Shown: positions 1 to 7,811 of the stretch, in pieces | Numbering within the stretch: the stretch's first letter is position 1 | How the letters are laid out: every line of letters begins with the position of its first letter | DNA from: Ruminococcus sp. | Lineage (GTDB): Bacteria > Bacillota > Clostridia > Oscillospirales > Ruminococcaceae | DNA length: 33,659 nt | Reading direction: 5' to 3' | Assembly: GCA_017526445.1 (NCBI GenBank) | Contig: JAFXRI010000003.1 | Coordinates: 1 to 33,659 of the forward strand | The notes under the pieces: generated by a model | The model's input: only the letters and a program-made list of their open reading frames with translations | Told to the model about the DNA's origin: nothing | The model's database searches: none | Made by a program: the position numbers and the translations under genes

Positions 1-18
1 AAATGCTTGAATTTTCAG

Positions 19-41
19 AACAGCGCTGTTTCGCTGTTTTT
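19..41 (+). terminator. weak terminator-like hairpin
   Basis: A 7-bp stem AACAGCG/CGCTGTT encloses a 6-base loop and runs into a short T tract. It could end a plus-strand gene lying left of the window. The T tract is only about five bases long and the upstream gene is not visible, so this is tentative. Confidence 0.25.
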
Positions 42-84
42 GAGCTTTCTACCATTAAAAAGCCCCATGGAATCGGATTTTTTT

Positions 85-120
85 GTGTGACTCAGTGTGA
101 CTCGGTGGTACTCAGTGTGA
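85..120. repeat. degenerate short tandem repeat
   Basis: The unit ACTCAGTGTG or close variants (GTGTGACTCAGTGTGACTCG, then GTGGTACTCAGTGTGA) appears about three times in a row. It lies just left of the foldback element. No function is apparent. Confidence 0.4.
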
Positions 121-175
121 AATTGGTTTGATAATACCATATTTTCTTGTGATATGCAATGATCAAATAAAAAAA

Positions 176-496
176 ATGACTATCCCGTTGGCTCACCAAA
201 ATGCAGTTTAGCGGGATAATGGATAATGGATAGTTGATGGTTGATAATGAAGGTGTCCGCTGTGCGGACGTTATGCCCATTCGGGCAGACTGCACAGGCT
301 TATATGCTGCTATGAGAGTATAGCGCAATGCGGAGTGTAATACACCTTTATACCAAAAGCACAAAATTTTCCTCCCGAACTGTGCAGGGCGTCCGAATGG
401 ACATTTTGCGCCGCAGGCGCTCCTTTCATTACCAACTGTCCATTATCAACTATCAATTCACTAAAGCGCAGGTCGGTGAACAAAAGGGATAGTCAT
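176..496. mobile_element. foldback element with long imperfect terminal inverted repeats
   Basis: The left end begins ATGACTATCCC (176-186) and the right end finishes GGGATAGTCAT (486-496), exact reverse complements. Similarity of the two arms continues inward, imperfectly, for roughly 80 bases each and includes related AT-rich blocks such as GATAGTTGAT and GGTTGATAATGAA. The middle contains several short perfect hairpins, for example GTCCGCTGTGCGGAC and GCCCATTCGGGC. No coding gene is supported. The structure fits a non-autonomous miniature element or a decayed insertion. No clear target duplication is visible, and a structured intergenic repeat is an alternative. The same end motif recurs at 22991-23042. 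Confidence 0.5.
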
Positions 497-502
497 AATA
501 TT

Positions 503-721
503 TTAAGGCAATACCGCACAACCCCTGTGCGTCAGATCGCGCGCAAGCTCAATAAAGTTGAGCTGAGATTTTTCGTCAGAGTTCATAAATTTGACGCAGG
601 CGGGCGAGCGAAGACCAATTCGCTTTTCGCCCGGCAAGGAAAATTTGTGTGCTATGACGGAAAATATGCAAGCAGATGACGTGCAGAGGCGCAAGCCGCG
701 GGTTGTGCGGTATTGCCTTAA
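503..721. mobile_element. MITE-like element with perfect terminal inverted repeats
   Basis: The ends 503-524 and 700-721 are perfect 22-base inverted repeats. The inner 18 bases are GGCAATACCGCACAACCC, and the outermost four are TTAA on both sides. The second copy at the right edge of the window is preceded by TTTA rather than TTAA. The element proper is therefore best read as 507-717, with TTAA (503-506 and 718-721) as a four-base target duplication. The interior has a perfect hairpin AGCTCAA-TAAAG-TTGAGCT (546-564) and a longer GC-rich hairpin (601-633). No transposase is encoded, so it would have to be mobilised in trans. It ends 11 bases from the glgD stop codon. A plus-strand frame (476-679) is open across it, but coding is unproven. 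Confidence 0.7.
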
Positions 722-732
722 TTATATTCTCT

Positions 733-1860
733 TTATACGGATGCGCCCTTGCCCACGTACATGGGATAGCTGGGTGCGCCGTTGAGGATATGGTTATCTC
801 CGATATGGACATTCTTATCGGTTATAACATAGTTGATGTCGCTCTTCGGTCCGACAACGGTGCCCTGCATCAGGATGCAGTTTCTGACCTTTGCGCCCTT
901 GGCGATCTTAACGCCTCTGAACAGTACAGAGTTCTCCACCTCGCCCTCGATTATGCAGCCGTCGGCAACGAGAGTATTGATGACCTTGCTGTCGAGGTCA
1001 TACTTAACGGGAGCATTGTCGCTGACCTTGGTATAGATAGCTCTCTTGGGCAGGAACAGCTTCTTCGCATTCTCGGGATCCAGCAGATCCTGATTGGCCT
1101 TCAGGTAGGACGCTATGCTGGAGATCTTGCTGAAGTAGTTGTCATACTCATAAGCCATTATATTGATCTGGCCGCACTTAGCCTGGAGGACATCGGTCTC
1201 GAAGCTGACATTTCCTCTTGCCATAGCGTCCTGGACCATATCGATAAGGAACTGCTTGCTCATAACGAAGATATTCAGGCTTGCTGTGCAGGTGCCGCTG
1301 ATATCGGGCTGGATGAGCACAGACCTTACTCTGCCGGCCTCATCTGTGCTGAGCACGGTCGAGCCCTGGACATCCTCTGCATCGTAAACGCCGGTATGTG
1401 CAACGACTGTTATGTCGGCGCCGCTCTCAACGTGCTTTGCAACGATCGGCTTGAAATCCATATTTGTGACGATATCGCAGTCCGAAAGGACAACAAAATC
1501 GGCAAGAGCGCTCTTGATAAAGCTCATAGCGCCGTAGAGAGCCTCGATGCGGCCTCTGTAAAGATTGCTCGCTGCATTGCCGAATGGCGGCAGGATATAC
1601 AGTCCGCCCTTCTTTCTCGCAAGATCCCACTCACGGCCGGAGCCGAGGTGATCGAGCAGAGACTGATAATTGCTCTTTGTGATAACGCCCACATTCGTGA
1701 TGCCGCTGTTTACCATATTGGAGAGGGGGAAGTCTATAAGGCGGTAGCGTCCGCCGAAGAGTATCGAACCCATCGTCCTGTTTTTAGTCAGATCTCCTAC
1801 GGTCATATCGTGCATATTGGCAAACACGAGACCGAGAACATTTCCCATATTTACGTCCAC
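733..1860 (-). CDS. glgD: GlgD-type regulatory subunit of ADP-glucose pyrophosphorylase
   Basis: The 375-residue protein is a paralogue of the adjacent GlgC. It has the nucleotidyltransferase fold (conserved RLIDFPLSNMVNSGI near residues 40-54) and a C-terminal left-handed beta-helix of hexapeptide repeats (about 295-360). The N-terminal nucleotide-binding loop that is AGGQGSRL in GlgC is replaced by a divergent FANMHDMTVGDL stretch. This is typical of GlgD, which in Firmicutes has little or no activity alone and modulates GlgC in a mixed tetramer. The start is GTG: AAAGGGG lies 7-9 bases upstream, whereas the next ATG, four codons in, would be too far from it. The gene begins 17 bases after glgC ends, so the two are co-transcribed. 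Identity is firm; the regulatory role is inferred from the family. Confidence 0.93.
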   Translation of the reverse strand: MDVNMGNVLGLVFANMHDMTVGDLTKNRTMGSILFGGRYRLIDFPLSNMVNSGITNVGVITKSNYQSLLDHLGSGREWDLARKKGGLYILPPFGNAASNLYRGRIEALYGAMSFIKSALADFVVLSDCDIVTNMDFKPIVAKHVESGADITVVAHTGVYDAEDVQGSTVLSTDEAGRVRSVLIQPDISGTCTASLNIFVMSKQFLIDMVQDAMARGNVSFETDVLQAKCGQINIMAYEYDNYFSKISSIASYLKANQDLLDPENAKKLFLPKRAIYTKVSDNAPVKYDLDSKVINTLVADGCIIEGEVENSVLFRGVKIAKGAKVRNCILMQGTVVGPKSDINYVITDKNVHIGDNHILNGAPSYPMYVGKGASV

Positions 1861-1877
1861 TTTAAGCTACCCCTTTC

Positions 1878-3080
1878 TTACATATCTTCCGAGATGATCG
1901 CCTTGGGAGCAACCACAGCACCCGAAGAGATATTGATATTGTGACCTACCACTGCGACGCCCCAGGTATCCTTATCCGTAATATTCTCAGGTCTTGCACC
2001 GATCTGTGCGCCCTCGCCGATGACAGAATTCTCACCTACGATAGAATACTCTACCTTAGCGCCCTTCTTCACGACGCATCCGGGCATAAGGATCGAATCG
2101 TAGATCACAGCGCCCTCCTCAACGGTAACTCCGTCAGAGATCATCGAGAACTCGATAGAGCCGTCGATCGAGCAGCCCTCGGTTATCATAGAGTTCTGCA
2201 CCATTGCGTTCTTGCCGATATACTGCGGAGGCATAACGGGGTTGCGCGAATAGATCTTCCATGCAGGATCGTAGAGGTCGATAGGGATATTCGGATTGAT
2301 AAGATCCATATTAGCTTCCCAGAGGGAGTCGATGGTCCCGACATCCTTCCAGTAGCCGTCAAATCTCCATGCAACGAGCTTTTCGCCTGCTGCTCTCATA
2401 TCGGGGATGATATTCTTTCCGAAGTCCTTGGAAGCTTCCTTATCGTTCTCATTGGCGATAAGATAAGCTTTCAGCTTGGACCAGGTAAAGATATAGATAC
2501 CCATTGAAGCGAGTGTGGAGCGGGGGTTCTTCGGCTTTTCCTCGAAGTCGATGATATTGTCGTCGGCATCGGTTATCATTATACCGAAGCGCGAAGCCTC
2601 CTCCTTGGGGACATCGAGCACGGCGATAGTTGCGGCAGCGCCCTTATCCTTGTGGTATGTAAGCATCTTGTTATAATCCATCTTATAGATATGGTCGCCG
2701 GAGAGCACTACAACGTACTCCGGATCGTATCTTTCGATGAAGTTGATATTCTGATAGATCGCATTGGCGGTACCCGAATACCAGCTGGCGCCGGAAGCCT
2801 TCTCATAGGGAGGAAGCACATGGACTCCTCCGTGGATGCGGTCAAGATCCCAGGGCTGACCGTTGCCGATATACTCATTGAGCACCAGAGGCTGATACTG
2901 TGTCAGAACGCCCACCGTGTCGATACCCGAATTAATGCAGTTCGACAGAGGGAAATCGATGATCCTGTACTTTGCGCCGAAAGGCACTGCGGGCTTGGCG
3001 ACTGTCTGGGTAAGAGCATACAAACGGCTGCCCTGTCCGCCGGCAAGAAGCATTGCCACACATTCTTTTTTGTTGAACAT
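1878..3080 (-). CDS. glgC: glucose-1-phosphate adenylyltransferase
   Basis: This 400-residue enzyme makes ADP-glucose from ATP and glucose-1-phosphate, the committed step of bacterial glycogen synthesis in the cytoplasm. The nucleotide-binding motif [10 protein letters not shown] (11-20), the [19 protein letters not shown] segment (29-47), the catalytic-loop Asp in [10 protein letters not shown] (Asp129) and the glucose-phosphate-binding EEKPK motif are all present. They are followed by a C-terminal beta-helix. Length is normal for the family. It lies between glgB and glgD in one operon, 64 bases after glgB. Glycogen synthase and phosphorylase are not in this window, so the pathway is completed elsewhere. 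Confidence 0.97.
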   Translation of the reverse strand: MFNKKECVAMLLAGGQGSRLYALTQTVAKPAVPFGAKYRIIDFPLSNCINSGIDTVGVLTQYQPLVLNEYIGNGQPWDLDRIHGGVHVLPPYEKASGASWYSGTANAIYQNINFIERYDPEYVVVLSGDHIYKMDYNKMLTYHKDKGAAATIAVLDVPKEEASRFGIMITDADDNIIDFEEKPKNPRSTLASMGIYIFTWSKLKAYLIANENDKEASKDFGKNIIPDMRAAGEKLVAWRFDGYWKDVGTIDSLWEANMDLINPNIPIDLYDPAWKIYSRNPVMPPQYIGKNAMVQNSMITEGCSIDGSIEFSMISDGVTVEEGAVIYDSILMPGCVVKKGAKVEYSIVGENSVIGEGAQIGARPENITDKDTWGVAVVGHNINISSGAVVAPKAIISEDM

Positions 3081-3144
3081 AATAATTCACCCACCATATT
3101 TCATTTTTATTTTTTACTTGATGATCCTGTGCCCTTCGGGCCTG

Positions 3145-5184
3145 TCACTTGTCCTTTGAAGCAGTCTTCTTTGCAGTGACCTTTTTCGCAGGAGCTTTCT
3201 TTGCGGAGACTTTCGTTACTGCCGTTTTCCTGGCCGAGGCCTTGCCGGCAGGCTTACCGGTCTCCCCGGGCTCCGCCTTCTTACGCTGCGCCTTCTTCCT
3301 GATCTTGAAATACATCACCGAGAAAGGCGGTATATCTATGCTGATAGAATGTTCCAGCCCGTGCATCCCCACATTGACCGACTTGACTGAGCCGTTGGTC
3401 ACCGGCGAGCCGTCAGGCGAAGTGGAATTGAACACCTCGGTATATGTCCCCTCATAGGGAACGCCGAAGCAGTAGCTCGTTCTTCCCACCGGCACGAAAT
3501 TGCAAACCGCTATGATCTCGTTGCCCTTTCTGTCGAATCGGCGGAATATTATGATCGACTGCTTATAGTCGTCATTGGAGATCCAGCTGAATCCCTCCCA
3601 GGAGAAATCGTTCTCCCACATCGGAGGATTTTCCACATAGAACTTATTCAGGTTCTTCACGAACTTCTGATAATTGCGGTGGCTCTCATACTCCTCCACC
3701 ATGAACCACTCAAGGCCGTTCTCGTAATCCCACTCTCTGAACTGAGCGAACTCACTGCCCATAAACAGCAGTTTCTTTCCGGGATGAGCCATCATATACG
3801 CCATAAACAGTCTTGCCTGAGCGAATTTCTGGTCTATATCCCCGCCGTACATCTTATTGACGAGGGAGGCCTTGCCGTGTACGACCTCATCATGCGAGAT
3901 CGGCAGGATGAAGTTCTCCGAGAAGGCATAGAAGAACGAGAAGGTGAGCATATCGTGGTGGAAAGCCCTGTGTATGGGATCCATCGCCATATACTTGAGC
4001 ATATCGTTCATCCAGCCCATATTCCATTTGAAGTTGAAGCCCAGTCCTCCGTCAGAGGTCGGCTTGGTGACCATAGGCCACGCGGTGGATTCCTCAGCGA
4101 TCATAAGCGTCTTGGGATTTCTCTTGAACACCGCCTCATTCAGCTTCTTGAAGAAGTCGATAGCTTCAAGGTTCTCGTGTCCGCCGAAGACGTTGGGCGT
4201 CCATTCGCCGTCCCGTCTGTCGTAGTCAAGATAGAGCATCGAAGCGACGGCATCGACTCTGAGTCCGTCGATATGGAATTTCTCTATCCAATAGAGGGCA
4301 TTGGATATGAGGAAGCTCCTGACCTCTCCCCTGCCGTAGTCGAACACTCTCGTACCCCAGGCCAGGTGGTCACGCTTCCTGGGATCGGCATACTCGTAGG
4401 AAGGGCCGCCGTCGAACTCAAAGAGCCCTGCGGCATCTCTCGGGAAGTGAGCGGGCACCCAGTCAAGGATGATCGCTATCCCTGCCTTATGGAACATATC
4501 CACCATTCTCATAAATTCCTCGGGAGTGCCGAAGCGCGAGGTCGGCGAATAGTATCCTATTCCCTGATAGCCCCAGGAGCCGTCAAAGGGGAACTCTGCC
4601 AGCGGCATAAGCTCGATATGGGTATAATTCATTTCCTTGAGATAGGGGATTATCTCCTGAGCAAAGCCGGTATAGCTGTAATACTTTCCGGTGGTGCAGT
4701 TCTTCCAGGAATTGAGATGCACCTCATAGATATTCATCGGCGAATTGTATATATCCTTTTTCGCCTTGTCATCCTGCCATTTCTTATCCTGCCACTTATA
4801 CCCATTTATATCGAATATCTTCGAGCCGGTACCCGGGGTAACTTCCATATGGGTGCCGTAGGGATCGGCCTTGAGCCTTGTCACGCCGTCGCACCCGGTA
4901 ATGGAGAACTTATAGGTATCAAATGTCTTCAGTCCCTCGATAAAGGTCTCCCATATCCCGGAATCACCAAGCTTATCGCAGACATTGGCATAGCCGTTCC
5001 AGTCATTGAAATCGCCCACTACTGAGACCGCTTTTGCATTCTGCGCCCAAACCCTGAAATAATGGCCGCTCCTGCCGTCCTTCTCTCCCTTATGGCATCC
5101 GAGGAAGTCATATGTCATCATATTGGTCCCCTGATGGAAGAGATATATGGGAGTACGATAGGTCTCGGGTATATCATTTATCAT
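3145..5184 (-). CDS. glgB: 1,4-alpha-glucan branching enzyme with basic C-terminal tail
   Basis: This 679-residue GH13 enzyme introduces alpha-1,6 branches into glycogen. It has an N-terminal CBM48 domain (HYFRVWAQNAKAVSVVGDFNDW, about 42-63), then the catalytic barrel with GLRVDAVASML (nucleophile Asp), MIAEEST (acid/base Glu) and ILPISHDEVVHGK (third catalytic Asp). A C-terminal beta domain ends near residue 628. The last 51 residues (about 629-679) are unusual: roughly one third Lys, with repeating SAKKA, PAKKV and TAKKT units like a histone H1 tail. GlgB proteins normally stop near the beta domain. The start ATG has AGGAGG 8 bases upstream, and the N-terminal IYLFHQGT matches known GlgB starts. 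It is the first gene of the glg operon. Confidence 0.96.
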   Translation of the reverse strand: MINDIPETYRTPIYLFHQGTNMMTYDFLGCHKGEKDGRSGHYFRVWAQNAKAVSVVGDFNDWNGYANVCDKLGDSGIWETFIEGLKTFDTYKFSITGCDGVTRLKADPYGTHMEVTPGTGSKIFDINGYKWQDKKWQDDKAKKDIYNSPMNIYEVHLNSWKNCTTGKYYSYTGFAQEIIPYLKEMNYTHIELMPLAEFPFDGSWGYQGIGYYSPTSRFGTPEEFMRMVDMFHKAGIAIILDWVPAHFPRDAAGLFEFDGGPSYEYADPRKRDHLAWGTRVFDYGRGEVRSFLISNALYWIEKFHIDGLRVDAVASMLYLDYDRRDGEWTPNVFGGHENLEAIDFFKKLNEAVFKRNPKTLMIAEESTAWPMVTKPTSDGGLGFNFKWNMGWMNDMLKYMAMDPIHRAFHHDMLTFSFFYAFSENFILPISHDEVVHGKASLVNKMYGGDIDQKFAQARLFMAYMMAHPGKKLLFMGSEFAQFREWDYENGLEWFMVEEYESHRNYQKFVKNLNKFYVENPPMWENDFSWEGFSWISNDDYKQSIIIFRRFDRKGNEIIAVCNFVPVGRTSYCFGVPYEGTYTEVFNSTSPDGSPVTNGSVKSVNVGMHGLEHSISIDIPPFSVMYFKIRKKAQRKKAEPGETGKPAGKASARKTAVTKVSAKKAPAKKVTAKKTASKDK

Positions 5185-5249
5185 TTATCATCCCTCCTGC
5201 TGTGGACATTTGGGCATAACTCACCCTTTATACAATTTTCCACACTTAT

Positions 5250-5278
5250 ATTTTATACTATTATGTCAAATTTTGCAA
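5250..5278 (-). promoter_or_regulatory. probable sigma-A promoter of the glgBCD operon
   Basis: On the minus strand, TTGCAA (5273-5278) is followed after 17 bases by TAAAAT (5250-5255). The -10 matches the consensus at five of six positions and the -35 at four. It lies about 65 bases upstream of the glgB start, in an AT-rich stretch. TTGACA also occurs just downstream of this -35 but has no well-spaced -10. Confidence 0.55.
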
Positions 5279-5353
5279 TAGTTTTAGTTATTATTTTCGG
5301 TTTATCACATATTTCAACGCAGATATTTGTATAATATGACGAACAAGAAAACG

Positions 5354-5373
5354 CATCGAAAACGTTTTCGATG
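5354..5373. promoter_or_regulatory. 20-bp perfect palindrome, operator or terminator
   Basis: CATCGAAAACGTTTTCGATG is perfectly self-complementary and has the central CG of LacI/CcpA-family operators. It lies 14 bases after the spoIIE stop codon and about 75 bases upstream of the glg -35. Two readings are possible. It may be a sugar-responsive operator for the glg operon. Alternatively, on the minus strand it may be a hairpin followed by CGTTTTCTTGTT that terminates spoIIE transcription. The sequence alone does not decide, and both may be true. Confidence 0.6.
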
Positions 5374-5387
5374 AGGTCTTCTTTTTT

Positions 5388-7664
5388 TCAGGCAGCCGCA
5401 AGCCTTATCCTGTAGACAGCCACGGAGATATCATCGCGGTGTGCTCCGGACTCTTTCATTGCTCTTTCGCCTATGGACTGAGCGACCTTATCCGGATCGG
5501 CGCTGCCCTCCCCTGCTTCTGACATCACTTCCCTGACCGTCCTGTCGGAGACGCCGTCCGACAGCAGAAGGAGCATATCTCCGTCGAAGAGCTTGCACTC
5601 GAACTCGTCCGGAGAAAGGCTGTCCAGTATGCCTGCGGGCATAGCCTGTCCGCCGAAGCGCCTGAGAACGCCGTCGCGGTAGAGATATGTCGGTGCGGCC
5701 CCTGCCTTCAGCAGCTCTGCCCTGCCGGCGCACAGGTCGAAACGCATAATATCCAGGGTGGCAAAGGACTCGTCCCAGCCCTTTACTTTCAGCACGGTAT
5801 TTATCATCCTCAGCGCCGAACGCATAGACACTCCGGCTGTCAGGAGCCGTGAGGCAAGGCTCACCGCGAACATAGAATCCAGCCTTGCCCGCTGACCGGT
5901 ACCCATACCGTCGGAGAGCACGGCATACCTCTCGCAGCCGGAGATCACCACCTCGTCGAAGGTGTCTCCCGAGCAGCCGCTGTCGGAGGATGAGGCTGTG
6001 AAGCTCCCTCTCTCCAGCTCATACACGCTCTGCTGAGAGAGCAGTATCCGCGTCAGGCCGTCGGCTTCCGAGACCACAGGCAGTGCCAGCATACAGTCGG
6101 TGATGTCGGACACAGCGAGGGCCAGCTGCATACCGTCGCCGGAGAACTCCCCGGAAATAAAGATCTCGGCGTGGGTGAACCCGGTCTCGTCGATATATAC
6201 ACAAGCCCTTGCGTTGGGATAGCCGAGCCGCCCGAACAGCCCTCTCACCCTTTCAGAGAGCTCACGGTCGGCAGCTCTTATCCTCCCCACCCGGAAGGAC
6301 AGGTCGGCAAGTATATCCTCCATAGCCAGCAGCTGCTCGGAGATCAGCGATCTCAGCTCGCTTATATGCAGTTTCGCCGCGCGGCTGTCAAGATAATTCT
6401 TGTAAGCATAGTTGAAGCTGTCGGACATAAGCTCCGGGAAGCGGCAGTCAGGAAAACTCCCGGAAACATCCCTGTCGGATACGCCGCTGTAACACATCGC
6501 AGTCTGTTCGAGCTTCTCCAGCCGCGAAGCTGAGAGCGCGGGATCCCTGTGACAGATGCCTTTCAGTTCACAGCTCCGGCACATCGTCTCAAAGACTGTT
6601 TCCGAAAGCGAAGGGCGGGAGGTCTTTCTGTCCATAGCCGCTGAGACTGCCGCCAGCTGAGAGCGTATCTCCGACAGCGACGAGGACACATATCCGAGGC
6701 GGGAGGCTGTCGCCCGTCCGATAGTATCGGAAGCGAGCCGCCCTCCGAAGAACCGGGCCGTCAGCCTCCGCAGGCACCCCTGAGGCACCGCCGCAAAGAC
6801 GAGAGCCCCTGCAGCCGCGTCGATGAACATATGCCAGGCATCCTGCCCCGTACCCATAGCTGCAAGCCCTGCTGCCATAACCACGATGAATGACAGCGAT
6901 ACTGCCAGCACGCCCAGCTCGGCAAAGGCTCCGCAGATGAGTCCTGCCGTAGCCAGCAGGAGCGTATTCCCCGAAAGCGCAGGCGCCCCGATGAAGACAG
7001 CACAGGACGTCAGGGCTCCGACGGCGGCTCCTCCGGTCATACGGTAGCGCTTCGCCGCCGTGAGCAGGACAAAGCAGCCCAGCGTCCTCCCGGGATCGAG
7101 CAGGACTATGCCTGTCCCCGAGAGCACCGAAACAGTCATTATGTAGATGATCGCCGCATAAAAGCCGTTGGCTCCCCCGAGCACGACTGTGCGCACCAGA
7201 CGGTATTCATTTATCAGCGACAAGGAGGCATAAACAAAGCACCCCGTCATCACCGAATTGATGACATAGACCATCATCATCTCTGCCGACGCTCCGCTGA
7301 CAGACAGGACCGTCACCGAAAAGAAAAGCAGCGAGCCCGACACCAGGAGAGCCGTCCAGACAGGGCTGTCCTTTTTCGAGCCCTTGAAAAATGCCGCCTG
7401 CAGGACTGCGGCAAGCAGCATCGAGCTCAGCTGTATCACCCCGGCCGAGAAGCCTGCGAAGATCATATAATAAAGCGCACTGACCGCAAATACCGGCATC
7501 ACCGCCGAGGGAAAGACCGCTGCCAGCCCGGCATTGAGCATCGAGGGACAGCCTCCCGCAAAGCCTGCCGATGCTATGAATGCAGCAGCAGTTACTGCGG
7601 CATCCCGGAGGAGAGAACGGCTTCCTCCGGCTGAGCCCGTCAAGCTCACAGACCTGATGTTCAT
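5388..7664 (-). CDS. spoIIE: stage II sporulation protein E (membrane PP2C phosphatase)
   Basis: SpoIIE dephosphorylates SpoIIAA to activate sigma-F in the forespore and also acts at the asymmetric division site. The 758-residue protein begins with about ten hydrophobic membrane segments (roughly residues 20-310). A cytoplasmic regulatory and oligomerisation region with a Cys pair follows (MCRSCELKGIC). The C-terminal PPM phosphatase domain carries SGDTFDEV, the metal-binding Asp in AVLSDGMGTGQRA, and LLLSDGVSD. The start chosen is the ATG at 7664, with AAAGGA about 10 bases upstream. An ATG at 7694 sits directly on AAAGGAG and is less likely. It lies downstream of ksgA and upstream of glgB. 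Its presence suggests sporulation capacity or a relic of it. Confidence 0.93.
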   Translation of the reverse strand: MNIRSVSLTGSAGGSRSLLRDAAVTAAAFIASAGFAGGCPSMLNAGLAAVFPSAVMPVFAVSALYYMIFAGFSAGVIQLSSMLLAAVLQAAFFKGSKKDSPVWTALLVSGSLLFFSVTVLSVSGASAEMMMVYVINSVMTGCFVYASLSLINEYRLVRTVVLGGANGFYAAIIYIMTVSVLSGTGIVLLDPGRTLGCFVLLTAAKRYRMTGGAAVGALTSCAVFIGAPALSGNTLLLATAGLICGAFAELGVLAVSLSFIVVMAAGLAAMGTGQDAWHMFIDAAAGALVFAAVPQGCLRRLTARFFGGRLASDTIGRATASRLGYVSSSLSEIRSQLAAVSAAMDRKTSRPSLSETVFETMCRSCELKGICHRDPALSASRLEKLEQTAMCYSGVSDRDVSGSFPDCRFPELMSDSFNYAYKNYLDSRAAKLHISELRSLISEQLLAMEDILADLSFRVGRIRAADRELSERVRGLFGRLGYPNARACVYIDETGFTHAEIFISGEFSGDGMQLALAVSDITDCMLALPVVSEADGLTRILLSQQSVYELERGSFTASSSDSGCSGDTFDEVVISGCERYAVLSDGMGTGQRARLDSMFAVSLASRLLTAGVSMRSALRMINTVLKVKGWDESFATLDIMRFDLCAGRAELLKAGAAPTYLYRDGVLRRFGGQAMPAGILDSLSPDEFECKLFDGDMLLLLSDGVSDRTVREVMSEAGEGSADPDKVAQSIGERAMKESGAHRDDISVAVYRIRLAAA

Positions 7665-7725
7665 TGTTATCGCATCCTTTGCTGAAAATATCATCTCCTT
7701 TGATAATAACAATCATCACAAAAAT

Positions 7726-7791
7726 AAAATGTCGCATTTACGCCCCCGCCGTAACTTTGATACGGCACCGGACCGCAGGATGCGACATTTT
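7726..7791. terminator. long hairpin terminator between ksgA and spoIIE
   Basis: AAAATGTCGCA (7726-7736) and TGCGACATTTT (7781-7791) form a perfect 11-bp stem. A nested GCCGTA/TACGGC stem lies in the loop on the minus strand. On the minus strand the hairpin is followed by ATTTTT, so it can end ksgA transcription, and the plus-strand side also has a T run. Each arm contains TGTCGCA, one base from the Spo0A box TGTCGAA, so it might double as a control site for spoIIE. Confidence 0.75.
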
Positions 7792-7811
7792 TCGCAGGTG
7801 TGTAAAGTCAT

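Larger units (their letters stand above)
1..732. other. gene-free region downstream of glgD
   Basis: This stretch has no convincing gene. The open frames in it are short, overlap on both strands and lie on repeat sequence. It holds a weak hairpin (19-41), a short degenerate repeat (85-120), a foldback element (176-496) and a second inverted-repeat element (503-721). Each is listed separately. The interval 121-175 is AT-rich and shows nothing recognisable. Confidence 0.7.

Noticed and set aside
92..364. Minus-strand 90-codon frame near the left edge
   Set aside because: It runs through the foldback element and the short repeat, and its product has no domain-like character.
676..1944. Long plus-strand frame of 422 codons opposite glgD
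   Set aside because: It is the antisense shadow of glgD, has no ribosome binding site and no recognisable domain.
3679..5025. Long plus-strand frame of 448 codons opposite glgB
   Set aside because: It lies fully within glgB on the other strand, and its composition follows from the codon bias of the real gene.
5330..5345. Plus-strand TATAAT near 5330
   Set aside because: No suitable -35 is present and no plus-strand gene follows.
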